22,951 nt of DNA from Thermoplasmata archaeon (GTDB lineage Archaea; Thermoplasmatota; Thermoplasmata; Halarchaeoplasmatales; Halarchaeoplasmataceae). The stretch spans positions 1-22,951 of the forward strand of contig JAFDTP010000024.1 of the NCBI GenBank assembly GCA_019594195.1. Direction: 5' to 3'. Below the pieces are notes generated by a model. It was not told the DNA's origin. It saw only the letters and a program-made list of their open reading frames with translations, and did not search any database. Shown piece after piece: positions 1-6,327 of the stretch (its first letter is position 1; every line of letters starts with the position of its first letter). The position numbers and the translations under genes were made by a program.

Positions 1-798
1 ACATTGACTATAGATGTTGAGGGAGAAGGGACGACAGATCCATCTCCAGATACTCATACTTATGATGATGGCGAAGAAGTGACGATAGAAGCCATACCAG
101 ATGATGGTTGGGTTTTCACCTATTGGGAAGGCGACTATCCTGATGGAGTGCAGGAGGAAGATGAAATCACGATAACAATGGATGAGGACAAGGAGATAAC
201 AGCGGTGTTTGAGGAAGAGGAGATACATAAATACGATCTGAGCTTTGAAGTAGAAGATGAGAAAGGTGAACTTATAGAAGGTGCTGAAGTTACAGTAAAC
301 GGAGATACATTAGAGACAGATGAAGATGGTGAAGTAGTATTTGAAGATATGGAACTAGGCACATATGATTACATCGTAGAAAAAGATGGATTTGTAACAG
401 TAGAAGACGATGTTACAATAAAGGAAGAAGGAGTAACAGAGAGTGTTACATTAGAGGTAGATGACGCAGTAGAGGAATACGATCTAACTTTTGAAGTAGA
501 AGATGAAGACGGGAACGCGATTGAAGGAGCAATAGTTGAAGTAAATGGTATGGAAGAGACCACTGATTCAGAGGGCGAAGCGGTATTTGAAGACCTAGAA
601 CCTAGTACCTACGAATACGAAGTCACTCACGAGGATTTTGAGACTGAAGAAGGTGAAGTTGAGATAGAAGACGAAGACGAAACTGAAACAGTTACTATGG
701 AAGAGGAAGATGATGAGGACACACCAGGATTTACATCCATGATCCTAGTCCTTGGTATGATTATCGCTGTGGCGATATACCAGAAAAAGAAACAGTAA
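1..798 (+). CDS. Cell-surface protein, 3' part, with PGF-CTERM anchor (partial)
   Basis: The reading frame is open from base 1, so the gene starts outside the window; the last 265 codons and the TAA stop are present. The product shows three parts. First comes an InlB-type B-repeat (about residues 1-72, with the GWVFTYWEGD core and an 'ITAVFEE' end). Then come two tandem carboxypeptidase-regulatory-like beta domains (about 75-150 and 158-235), each opening with YDL(S/T)FEVEDE and carrying a G-A-x-V-x-V-N-G strand. The C-terminus is Asp/Glu-rich, then PGF at about 241-243, a hydrophobic stretch and the basic tail KKKQ. That tripartite end matches the PGF-CTERM signal, which archaeosortase A removes in other archaea before lipid attachment. 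The protein is therefore probably an S-layer-associated or adhesive surface protein. The catalytic or binding N-terminus is missing, so the specific role is unknown. An InlB repeat also occurs twice in the large protease at 13605-19136. Confidence 0.85.
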   Translation, partial: TLTIDVEGEGTTDPSPDTHTYDDGEEVTIEAIPDDGWVFTYWEGDYPDGVQEEDEITITMDEDKEITAVFEEEEIHKYDLSFEVEDEKGELIEGAEVTVNGDTLETDEDGEVVFEDMELGTYDYIVEKDGFVTVEDDVTIKEEGVTESVTLEVDDAVEEYDLTFEVEDEDGNAIEGAIVEVNGMEETTDSEGEAVFEDLEPSTYEYEVTHEDFETEEGEVEIEDEDETETVTMEEEDDEDTPGFTSMILVLGMIIAVAIYQKKKQ

Positions 799-836
799 CA
801 CTTCATAGATACGGGTAAAAATCTGAAAAAACCTTC

Positions 837-843
837 TTTTTTT
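837..843 (+). terminator. T-tract after the surface-protein gene
   Basis: A run of seven T follows the stop codon by about 40 nt. Archaeal RNA polymerase commonly stops at T-rich tracts without needing a hairpin, so this is the likely end of the surface-protein transcript. Confidence 0.45.
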
Positions 844-912
844 CTTATTCATAGCATTTTAGAGCAAGGAAGAACGGAAGTGTGTATTGAACTGTAATGA
901 TGATAGACACGC

Positions 913-957
913 CAGAATCAAAGATTCTGATTGATTATTTTTCAAAGAAAAACAGAC
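913..957. repeat. Direct repeat copy A of the tRNA-Ala flank
   Basis: This 45-nt segment aligns without gaps to 1127-1171 with 35 identical positions by eye, and most differences are transitions. Both copies contain a 6-bp hairpin (AGAATC / GATTCT with a 3-nt loop) followed by a second stem: here TTTTTC / GAAAAA, in the other copy a longer stem ending in the tRNA-Ala 3' end. The copy lies in 799-1166, where no protein gene is visible. It may be a decayed duplicate of sequence downstream of tRNA-Ala, or half of an old attachment site. Confidence 0.5.
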
Positions 958-1067
958 ACCGCGTGACGATGGAATGTTCGTAGAAAAATGCCGAGGGCGG
1001 GAAATCTTTGATTCCTCGTGTTTCAAATCACGCTAGAGACATTTGAACGTAGTGAAAATGGACCCAA

Positions 1068-1087
1068 GAGAATGCTAGAGCATTCTC
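1068..1087. other. Perfect 8-bp hairpin in the gene-free region
   Basis: GAGAATGC and GCATTCTC form a perfect 8-bp inverted repeat around the 4-nt loop TAGA. It directly follows an 8-base match to the tRNA-Ala 3' end (TGGACCCA at 1059-1066). It could be a processing or termination structure on transcripts running left from tRNA-Ala, or part of a small RNA. No T-run follows it on either strand. Confidence 0.4.
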
Positions 1088-1126
1088 CACACCCACAGAA
1101 AATCATAGATTTGTTAGTGGACTTGT

Positions 1127-1171
1127 CAGAATCAGAGATTCTAACTGACCACTTTTCACAGAAAAGTGGAC
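1127..1171. repeat. Direct repeat copy B, overlapping the tRNA-Ala 3' end
   Basis: This is the partner of 913-957 (35 of 45 identical by eye). It holds the hairpin AGAATC-AGA-GATTCT and then a perfect 8-bp stem, CCACTTTT / AAAAGTGG at 1149-1169 with a 5-nt loop. The right arm of that stem covers the last bases of the tRNA-Ala gene. On the minus strand these structures lie directly downstream of the tRNA and could act in 3' processing or termination. Confidence 0.5.
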
Positions 1172-1239
1172 CCAGCGGGATTTGAACCCGCGGCCTTCAC
1201 CTTGCAAGGGTGACGATCTGCCAACTGATCTATGGGCCC
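1167..1239 (-). tRNA. tRNA-Ala (anticodon TGC)
   Basis: The 73-nt minus-strand sequence folds into a full cloverleaf. The acceptor is GGGCCCA paired with TGGGTCC, followed by discriminator A. The D arm is GATC/GATC, the anticodon stem TCACC/GGTGA encloses loop CTTGCAA, and the T arm CGCGG/CCGCT-type stem carries TTCAAAT. The anticodon is TGC. The acceptor contains the G3:U70 wobble pair, the identity element for alanyl-tRNA synthetase. No intron is present and CCA is not encoded. A weak TATA-like CATATGC lies about 25-30 nt upstream (1262-1270). Repeats and hairpins surround the gene on both sides. Confidence 0.95.
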
Positions 1240-1277
1240 GAGATGAGCTAAAGCGAAGTGGATGCATATGAACAAGA

Positions 1278-1321
1278 GGCCATAGATATTTGGAGATTTT
1301 CTCCAAAATCATCTATGGGCC
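1278..1321. other. Long imperfect hairpin with a copy of the tRNA-Ala 5' end
   Basis: The left arm (GGCCATAGAT then ATTTGGAGA) pairs with the right arm (TCTCCAAAAT then ATCTATGGGCC) around a short T-rich loop, with two small bulges. The right arm contains the 12-mer ATCTATGGGCCC (1311-1322), identical to 1228-1239, the tRNA-Ala 5' end read on the plus strand. On the plus strand a T6 run (1330-1335) follows about 9 nt later. On the minus strand the hairpin would lie in the leader of any longer tRNA-Ala precursor. Confidence 0.5.
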
Positions 1322-1394
1322 CCGAACGAGTTTTTTGAGTGGTCGATAAGTCGAAATATTCGATCTGCACTTATGACAGATGCAATATGTATTT

Positions 1395-1405
1395 AGATAT
1401 AAAAG
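1395..1405. promoter_or_regulatory. Orphan TATA-like element
   Basis: The sequence reads GATATAAAAGG on the plus strand and CCTTTTATATC on the minus strand, close to the archaeal TATA box in both directions. On the minus strand a start near 1370 would give a tRNA-Ala precursor with a leader of about 130 nt that includes the 1278-1321 hairpin. On the plus strand no gene follows. It is not assigned to a transcript with certainty. Confidence 0.3.
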
Positions 1406-1414
1406 GATGATATT

Positions 1415-1420
1415 AAAAAA
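1415..1420 (-). terminator. T6 tract after rpsJ
   Basis: On the minus strand a run of six T lies about 20 nt beyond the S10 stop codon. It is the probable end of the EF-1A/S10 transcript and separates it from tRNA-Ala. Confidence 0.4.
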
Positions 1421-1438
1421 TTTCTATGAAGGAATTAT

Positions 1439-1750
1439 CTAACTCTGCAGGACTATCTCTATGTGCACTTCATCGGGAACCTGGATCCTCATCAACTGCC
1501 TCAATGCACGTTCATCTGCATCGATATCGATAAGCCTTTTATGAACACGCATCTCCCAGCGCTCCCAGGTCTCGTTTCCTTCACCATCGGGCGACTTTCT
1601 GCATGGGACCGTCAATTCTTTAGTCGGTAGCGGGATAGGACCTTTCATCTCTACGCCGGTCCTATCAGATATCTGTCTTATCTGTCCGCAGATTTCCTCG
1701 ATCCGCTCTGGATTTGTTCCGCTTAATGAGATTCTCGCTTTCTGTGCCAT
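1439..1750 (-). CDS. rpsJ: 30S ribosomal protein S10 (uS10)
   Basis: The 103-residue product, from ATG at 1750, is archaeal S10 over its whole length. It has the N-terminal [11 protein letters not shown] strand, the loop [22 protein letters not shown], and the C-terminal segment [25 protein letters not shown] with the conserved HKRLID box (quoted here in pieces). S10 sits in the head of the small subunit. The upstream in-frame alternative start at 1765 is rejected because a Shine-Dalgarno-like GAGGT (1759-1763) lies 8 nt before the ATG. The gene follows EF-1A after 53 nt, the usual order in archaea, so the two are probably co-transcribed. Confidence 0.97.
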   Translation of the reverse strand: MAQKARISLSGTNPERIEEICGQIRQISDRTGVEMKGPIPLPTKELTVPCRKSPDGEGNETWERWEMRVHKRLIDIDADERALRQLMRIQVPDEVHIEIVLQS

Positions 1751-1803
1751 GTACCTATACCTCACAAAGAAATGATATAAAAGGGTTTTGTAGGAAAGAG
1801 TTT

Positions 1804-3084
1804 CTACATCTCTTTTTCTTCTATGTCGATCACTTGACCAGCTGCAACGGTCTGACCCATATCTCTGATAGCGAATCTACCGAGTTCGGAGAACTCTTCG
1901 ACTCTTTCTATAGAGAGATTTCTTGTAGGTTTGACCTTGACTACAGCGGCTTCACCGTTCTTGAGGAAGTCCGGGTTCTCTTCCTTGACTTCACCCGTTT
2001 TTGCATCGAGTTTCTTCTGTAGTTCTATGAACGTACATGCGACCTGAGATGTGTGAGCGTGGAACACAGGCGTATAACCCTCGGTTACTACACTCGGATG
2101 GTCAAGCACGATGATCCTGGCTGTGAATGTTTCAGCTACCGTTGGAGGTTCGTCTGCAGGACCGCAAACATCCCCTCTTCTGATATCGTCTTTTCCTACA
2201 CCTCTCACATTGAAACCTACGTTATCACCGGGTTCGGCTTTCGGGACTTCTTCGTGATGTTCTTCGATCGACTTCACTTCACCAGTCGCGTTAGCGGGCA
2301 TGAAAGTTACCTTGTCGCCCGGGGTCATCACACCGGTTTCTACTCTTCCGACAGGAACAGTTCCTATCCCAGTGATAGAATAAACGTCCTGGATAGGAAG
2401 TCTTAGTGGTTTGTTTATCGGCTTTTCTGGTACATCGAAATTGTTTATTCCTTCCAAGAATCTTTTTCCGTCCCACCATTCGATCTGTTCTCCATCTCTT
2501 GTTATGTTGTCTCCTTTTAAAGCGCTTACCGGTATGATATCGAACTGACTGTCTTGATAGCCAACTGACTTGAGTAGTTTAGTTACCTCATCTTCAACTT
2601 CGTGGAATCTATCTTCGCTGTATTCTGGTTTCGTCGCGTCCATCTTGTTGACCGCTACGATCAGTTGATCTACACCTAATGTTTTAGCAAGGAATGTGTG
2701 CTCTCTGGTCTGCGCCATAACACCTTCAGGTGCTGCTACTACTAACACGGCGGCGTCTGCCTGTGAAGTCCCTGTGATCATGTTCTTTACGAAGTCCTGA
2801 TGGCCTGGAGCGTCGATGATAGTGAAGAAGTACTTGTCCGTGTCGAACCGCTTGTGCATGACGTCTATAGTCAAGCCACGATCTCTTTCTTCCTCCAACT
2901 GATCCATAGCCCAAGCGTAGGCGAATGTTCCTTTTCCTTTCTCTTCTGCTTCCTTCTTGTACTCCTCGATAACGTGGTCCGGTATCTCTCCAGTTTCGAA
3001 TAACGTTCGTCCTACTAATGTGGATTTACCGTGATCCACGTGACCTATGAATACGAGGTTCATATGTGGTTTATCCTCTGCCAT
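1804..3084 (-). CDS. tuf: Translation elongation factor EF-1A
   Basis: This 426-residue GTPase delivers aminoacyl-tRNA to the ribosome. The G motifs are in place: GHVDHGKS at 14-21, DAPGH at 91-95 and NKMD at 146-149, with SALKGDN near 190 as the guanine-binding G5 region. Domains II and III follow ([15 protein letters not shown]; the HAHTSQVAC segment; ending in [17 protein letters not shown]). The [20 protein letters not shown] opening and the length are archaeal EF-1A type, not bacterial EF-Tu. The ATG at 3084 is chosen because GGAGGT lies 7 nt upstream; an in-frame TTG at 3099 would overlap that site. The gene leads the EF-1A/S10 unit and has its own TATA box. Confidence 0.97.
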   Translation of the reverse strand: MAEDKPHMNLVFIGHVDHGKSTLVGRTLFETGEIPDHVIEEYKKEAEEKGKGTFAYAWAMDQLEEERDRGLTIDVMHKRFDTDKYFFTIIDAPGHQDFVKNMITGTSQADAAVLVVAAPEGVMAQTREHTFLAKTLGVDQLIVAVNKMDATKPEYSEDRFHEVEDEVTKLLKSVGYQDSQFDIIPVSALKGDNITRDGEQIEWWDGKRFLEGINNFDVPEKPINKPLRLPIQDVYSITGIGTVPVGRVETGVMTPGDKVTFMPANATGEVKSIEEHHEEVPKAEPGDNVGFNVRGVGKDDIRRGDVCGPADEPPTVAETFTARIIVLDHPSVVTEGYTPVFHAHTSQVACTFIELQKKLDAKTGEVKEENPDFLKNGEAAVVKVKPTRNLSIERVEEFSELGRFAIRDMGQTVAAGQVIDIEEKEM

Positions 3085-3130
3085 ATTTTGTACCTCCAAT
3101 TATCTTTCTGCTTCTCTTTAATGGGTTGCT

Positions 3131-3143
3131 CTATTTATAATTT
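3131..3143 (-). promoter_or_regulatory. TATA box of tuf
   Basis: On the minus strand the sequence reads AAATTATAAATAG. A start about 25 nt downstream (near 3110) gives a leader of roughly 25 nt that includes the GGAGGT ribosome-binding site of EF-1A. Confidence 0.5.
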
Positions 3144-3147
3144 TATC

Positions 3148-3169
3148 CTCGAGAGAACCCTATCTCGAG
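3148..3169. promoter_or_regulatory. Inverted repeat between divergent promoters
   Basis: CTCGAGA (3148-3154) and TCTCGAG (3163-3169) form a perfect 7-bp inverted repeat with an 8-nt spacer. It lies just upstream of the tuf TATA box and about 27 nt before the TATA box of the acetyltransferase gene, the position expected for a shared operator. No regulator is known for it. Confidence 0.35.
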
Positions 3170-3195
3170 CCTACATAGTGAGGGAAATACTTCAA

Positions 3196-3207
3196 ATATT
3201 TATATTT
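3196..3207 (+). promoter_or_regulatory. TATA box of the acetyltransferase gene
   Basis: ATATTTATATTT is a good archaeal TATA match. A start near 3228 would leave a leader of about 20 nt carrying GGTGGT (3236-3241), 9 nt before the ATG at 3251. Confidence 0.5.
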
Positions 3208-3250
3208 GTTCATCATTCTTACTAACGTCGAGCATGGTGGTAGTGAAAAT

Positions 3251-3724
3251 ATGTCATTGAAGATAAGAGAGGCTAAAAGAGATGATCTTGATGAGATCGA
3301 AAACATGTGGTACAATTTGGCCTCAGATCATCAGGATATGATGCGAGGATACGAGCTTTCAGAAGATTGTCGTAAGAACTGGAGAGATTTCGTGGAAAAA
3401 GGTTTGGACAGGAAAAATATGTGCACCTTCATAGCCTTGGATCATGGAGAGATCGTCGGATTTTTGAATGTCGTGATCCGGGAAAGACTAGAGATATTCA
3501 AAGATAAATACATGGGGATGATCCTAGACGTTTTCGTAAAGGAAAGGAAAAGAGGTGAAGGTGTCGGTACTGCGCTGACAGAAAGAGCGGAGACCTGGAT
3601 CAAAGAAAAGGGTGTTACCGTCGCCGTTCTGACCGTTTCGCCCGAGAACGATAGGGCTGTAGAATTTTGGGAACAGAGCGGATATGAAACTTATCTGCTT
3701 AAAAAGAGGAAAAAGCTGATCTGA
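3251..3724 (+). CDS. GNAT-family N-acetyltransferase
   Basis: The 157-residue product has the GNAT fold along its whole length. The N-terminus IREAKRDDLDEIENMWYNLA is the typical first strand and helix. Motif A reads LDVFVKERKRGEGVGTAL, with the acetyl-CoA pyrophosphate loop R-G-E-G-V-G at 101-106. Motif B follows as TVSPENDRAVEFWEQSGYE, including the common N-x-x-A-x-x-F-W pattern. It transfers an acetyl group from acetyl-CoA to an amine, but nothing identifies the substrate. The start at 3251 is preferred to the upstream in-frame ATG at 3206, which lies inside the TATA region. The gene converges on thiL with a 6-nt gap. Confidence 0.85.
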   Translation: MSLKIREAKRDDLDEIENMWYNLASDHQDMMRGYELSEDCRKNWRDFVEKGLDRKNMCTFIALDHGEIVGFLNVVIRERLEIFKDKYMGMILDVFVKERKRGEGVGTALTERAETWIKEKGVTVAVLTVSPENDRAVEFWEQSGYETYLLKKRKKLI

Positions 3725-3730
3725 AACTCA

Positions 3731-4678
3731 TCATTCACTGAAATGATCATATCCTCCACCGAGTTCTCTTTTTTCGCCATCGCTGCCCAAGAGATGCATA
3801 CCGTCCTTGACTATCTTTCCAACGATCATGAAATCTTCGACTCCTATCAATTCGATATCCTCTGGCGGTACAGTGAACACGAGTTCAAAGTCTTCACCAC
3901 CGTGAAGAGCCCATTTCATCGGATCGATCCCCAATTTCTCACCAGTCTCCCTGGTTCGCTTGGAGATAGGGATCTTACTTTCTTCCACCTCGGCACCGAC
4001 ACCGCTTTCTTCACATATATGCCTGACTTCAGAAGCTAATCCATCGCTCACGTCTATCATCGCGTTGACATGAGGGGCTATCTTTCTCGCGGTATCCAAT
4101 CTACAAGAGGGTTTAAGATAAAAATCAGTAAATCCTTTTTCCCCAGCTCTGAGTAGTTCTAGTCCCGCCCAGCTCTTACCCAGATCGCCCGAGACACAGA
4201 TAAGATCACCTATCTCGGCATCACCTCTCATACTGAGCATATCTTTTTCTACTTCACCTATCAAGGCTACGTTTATCGTTAGATCGTTACCGTGGGTGGT
4301 ATCTCCACCGATCACGTCCGATCCGAGTTCTTCAGAGGCGTCTGCCATACCATCTAATATGCTCTCGGCTAGGTCCAATTCAAAATCATCTGGGAATGCT
4401 ATCGAGACCATACTCCATCTCGGATAACCTCCCATCGCCGCTATGTCGGAAACGTTGACTATTATCGATTTCCATCCTACCTGCCATCCGCTGTGCCAGT
4501 CAAGGTTGAAGTGGTCTCCTTCTACCAGCATGTCCGTAGTCAATAAAGTGTAGTGATCATCACATTCTATCACCGCGCAGTCATCCCCTATCCCTTTATA
4601 GACTCGTCCTTCGCTATCGAATTTAGACGCGATTTTATCGATCAAGCCGAATTCACCGATATCGGATAGTTTTTTCAT
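3731..4678 (-). CDS. thiL: Thiamine-monophosphate kinase
   Basis: ThiL uses ATP to convert thiamine phosphate to thiamine diphosphate, the last step of the pathway. The 315-residue product has the PurM-superfamily signatures: GIGDDCAV at 29-36, TTDMLVEGDHF at 47-57, NVSDIAAMGGYP at 75-86, GGDTT at 124-128 and IDVSDGLASE at 208-217. The conserved acidic residues that bind magnesium and phosphates are all present. The start at 4678 fits the family N-terminus (LSDIGEFGLIDKI) and has AAGGAG 5 nt upstream. The gene begins 1 nt after the thiE stop codon, so translation is probably coupled. No TPP riboswitch was recognised upstream of the operon. Confidence 0.95.
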   Translation of the reverse strand: MKKLSDIGEFGLIDKIASKFDSEGRVYKGIGDDCAVIECDDHYTLLTTDMLVEGDHFNLDWHSGWQVGWKSIIVNVSDIAAMGGYPRWSMVSIAFPDDFELDLAESILDGMADASEELGSDVIGGDTTHGNDLTINVALIGEVEKDMLSMRGDAEIGDLICVSGDLGKSWAGLELLRAGEKGFTDFYLKPSCRLDTARKIAPHVNAMIDVSDGLASEVRHICEESGVGAEVEESKIPISKRTRETGEKLGIDPMKWALHGGEDFELVFTVPPEDIELIGVEDFMIVGKIVKDGMHLLGSDGEKRELGGGYDHFSE

Positions 4679-4679
4679 A

Positions 4680-5312
4680 TTATCTCCTTTTTGCATCATC
4701 TATCTTTTCCTCAAAATAACTTATCCTTTCAGAGAGATCGCCTTCTCGCGTGACGCTGGATATCGCACATATCATATCGAAATGAGGGGCGAGAGCTTCA
4801 AGGTCATCCTCACTTATACCTCCTATAGCTGTCTTAGGTACATCGATAGAGTCGGCTATCATCTTTGCTCTCTCGATACCGAGTTCCGGATCGACATCTT
4901 CTTTCGTATCAGTTCTATAGACAGGTCCCACCGCCACATAGTCCGCGATCGACTGGGATCTCTCAGCCTGTTGAAGTGAGTGGGTCGAAACACCTATGAT
5001 AAGATCCCCGACCAGATCTCTTGCACACTCGGGAGGTAGATCGTCCTGACCGAGATGAACACCGTCTGCATCTACCGCCAATGCCATATCTACACGGTCG
5101 TTGACTATCACTAATGCCTTTCCCTCACATATATTCATCAGATTACGGAGTTCCTCATACTTTTCTCTATCGCTTTTAGTCTTATCCCTGTACTGTATTA
5201 TCTTGACTCCTTTCTCGACGGCGATCTTGACCTGGTCTTCTACCGATATGTCGATCTCAGGATCGGTTATGTAGTAATAATTGGCCCGATCCAAAAGTTC
5301 ATTTCTTTCCAT
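4680..5312 (-). CDS. thiE: Thiamine-phosphate synthase
   Basis: ThiE joins the pyrimidine and thiazole moieties to make thiamine phosphate, the substrate of ThiL encoded next. The 210-residue protein is a TIM barrel with all family motifs: YYITDP at 13-18, IIQYRDK at 38-44, NDRVDMAL at 71-78, DGVHLGQDDLP at 83-93, IGVSTHS at 106-112, VAVGPVYRTDTK at 126-137 and AIGGI at 162-166. It is a stand-alone synthase, not a ThiDE fusion. The ATG at 5312 lies about 25 nt from the TATA box and has no clear Shine-Dalgarno site, so the transcript looks leaderless. It is the first gene of a two-gene thiamine operon. Confidence 0.95.
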   Translation of the reverse strand: MERNELLDRANYYYITDPEIDISVEDQVKIAVEKGVKIIQYRDKTKSDREKYEELRNLMNICEGKALVIVNDRVDMALAVDADGVHLGQDDLPPECARDLVGDLIIGVSTHSLQQAERSQSIADYVAVGPVYRTDTKEDVDPELGIERAKMIADSIDVPKTAIGGISEDDLEALAPHFDMICAISSVTREGDLSERISYFEEKIDDAKRR

Positions 5313-5329
5313 GATGGATATAATCTCAA

Positions 5330-5341
5330 AATAGTTTATAG
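5330..5341 (-). promoter_or_regulatory. TATA box of thiE-thiL
   Basis: The minus strand reads CTATAAACTATT. The centre is about 25 nt from the thiE ATG, so transcription should begin at or next to the start codon. Confidence 0.5.
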
Positions 5342-5372
5342 GATTTACTACTTTAACCTATGCGATAAGTGC

Positions 5373-6314
5373 TCAATCTAGTTCCCTTATAGCTTTGAAA
5401 AGTTCATCCTCGTACACCGGTTCTATCTCTTCACCTTCGTAAATAACTGACGGATCTCCTTCTTCTACAGTCCCGATGACCCTGCCTTCATCTAATTGAG
5501 CACCATCTGGAACGGTAGCTAACAGACATCCAGATGATATAAGCTTAAACGGATCTATACCCAGATTAGCGCATATCTCTTCCGTACAATCCTTCAGATC
5601 CGGTTTTGACCTGATATTGAATGTGTTTTTAGAAGCCGATGCCATCTCATAGAGGCCTTGAAAGATACCTCCTTCGGTCGGGTCATGCATGGAGTTGACT
5701 GTATCCTTTATCTCTAGGGCACTGCCGACTATGCTTATATCTCCTCTCAATGAACCACCTTCGGAGATGATCTTATCATCGAGTCCTCTCTCCAAGAGCT
5801 CTTCCCCATATTCGGATGCCAATATCCAGGTGCCTTCTATGGCTGCTTCATCTATCTGGACGATCTTATCCCCGGGTTCCGCCTCACAAGTATATACAGG
5901 GTCCTTGGTAGTGCCCAAAAGAGAGGTAGTCACAAGGGGTTGCTTTATACTGTCGACTGTCTCAGAATGACCACCTATTATATCTATATCCATCGCAGCA
6001 GAGGCTTCGTAAAGATCTAATATTATGTCTTTAACAGTTTCATCAGAGACATCACTAGGGAACTGTACTGTGAGCAGCGCCCATCTAGGCTGAGCACCAG
6101 AGACCGCTATATCGTTAGCGGCGATATTGATAGCGAGCCATCCTATGTTCTTAACGGCCCCTGAGATCGGATCTGAATGAGCTACCAAAAAAGTATCGCC
6201 TATGTCTATGACGGCGGCGTCTTCACCGTAGGCCGGTCCCATGACCACCTGTTCATCTTGGATCTTTTTATCGAAGACCAGCTCCTCCATGAAATCTCTG
6301 CTTAACTTCGCCAT
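5373..6314 (-). CDS. AIR-synthase-like (PurM-superfamily) protein
   Basis: The 313-residue protein belongs to the ATP-binding PurM/HypE/ThiL/SelD fold. It shows YGEDAAVIDIGDTFLVAHSD (ATP and magnesium binding), INIAANDIAVSGAQPRW, GGHSE and, in the second half, MHDPTEGGIFQGLYEMA. That layout matches the archaeal 'AIR synthase-related' group. It is not HypE, because the C-terminus lacks the cysteine tail that HypE carbamoylates. It is also not PurM or ThiL by motif detail. The substrate is unknown. The ATG at 6314 has AGGTGA just upstream, and the gene lies 13 nt after the stop of the regulator gene, so the two form one unit. A second PurM-fold enzyme, ThiL, is encoded nearby. Confidence 0.8.
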   Translation of the reverse strand: MAKLSRDFMEELVFDKKIQDEQVVMGPAYGEDAAVIDIGDTFLVAHSDPISGAVKNIGWLAINIAANDIAVSGAQPRWALLTVQFPSDVSDETVKDIILDLYEASAAMDIDIIGGHSETVDSIKQPLVTTSLLGTTKDPVYTCEAEPGDKIVQIDEAAIEGTWILASEYGEELLERGLDDKIISEGGSLRGDISIVGSALEIKDTVNSMHDPTEGGIFQGLYEMASASKNTFNIRSKPDLKDCTEEICANLGIDPFKLISSGCLLATVPDGAQLDEGRVIGTVEEGDPSVIYEGEEIEPVYEDELFKAIRELD

Positions 6315-6327
6315 CTTATCACCTGGA

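Noticed and set aside
913..1171. Active integrated element at tRNA-Ala
   Set aside because: The two repeat copies bound only about 215 bp, and no integrase or other mobile gene is present, so only a relic is possible.
1103..1312. Minus-strand open frame of 69 codons across tRNA-Ala
   Set aside because: It overlaps the whole tRNA gene and has no ribosome-binding site or recognisable product.
1714..2406. Plus-strand open frames opposite the S10 and EF-1A genes
   Set aside because: They are antisense to highly conserved genes and show no protein family features.
5313..5372. Possible TPP riboswitch before the thiamine operon
   Set aside because: No recognisable conserved riboswitch core is present in the 60-nt spacer, and the transcript seems to start at the thiE ATG.
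5373..6314. HypE (hydrogenase maturation) annotation of the AIR-like protein
   Set aside because: The C-terminus ends in IRELD and lacks the terminal cysteine that HypE needs; no other hydrogenase maturation gene is nearby.
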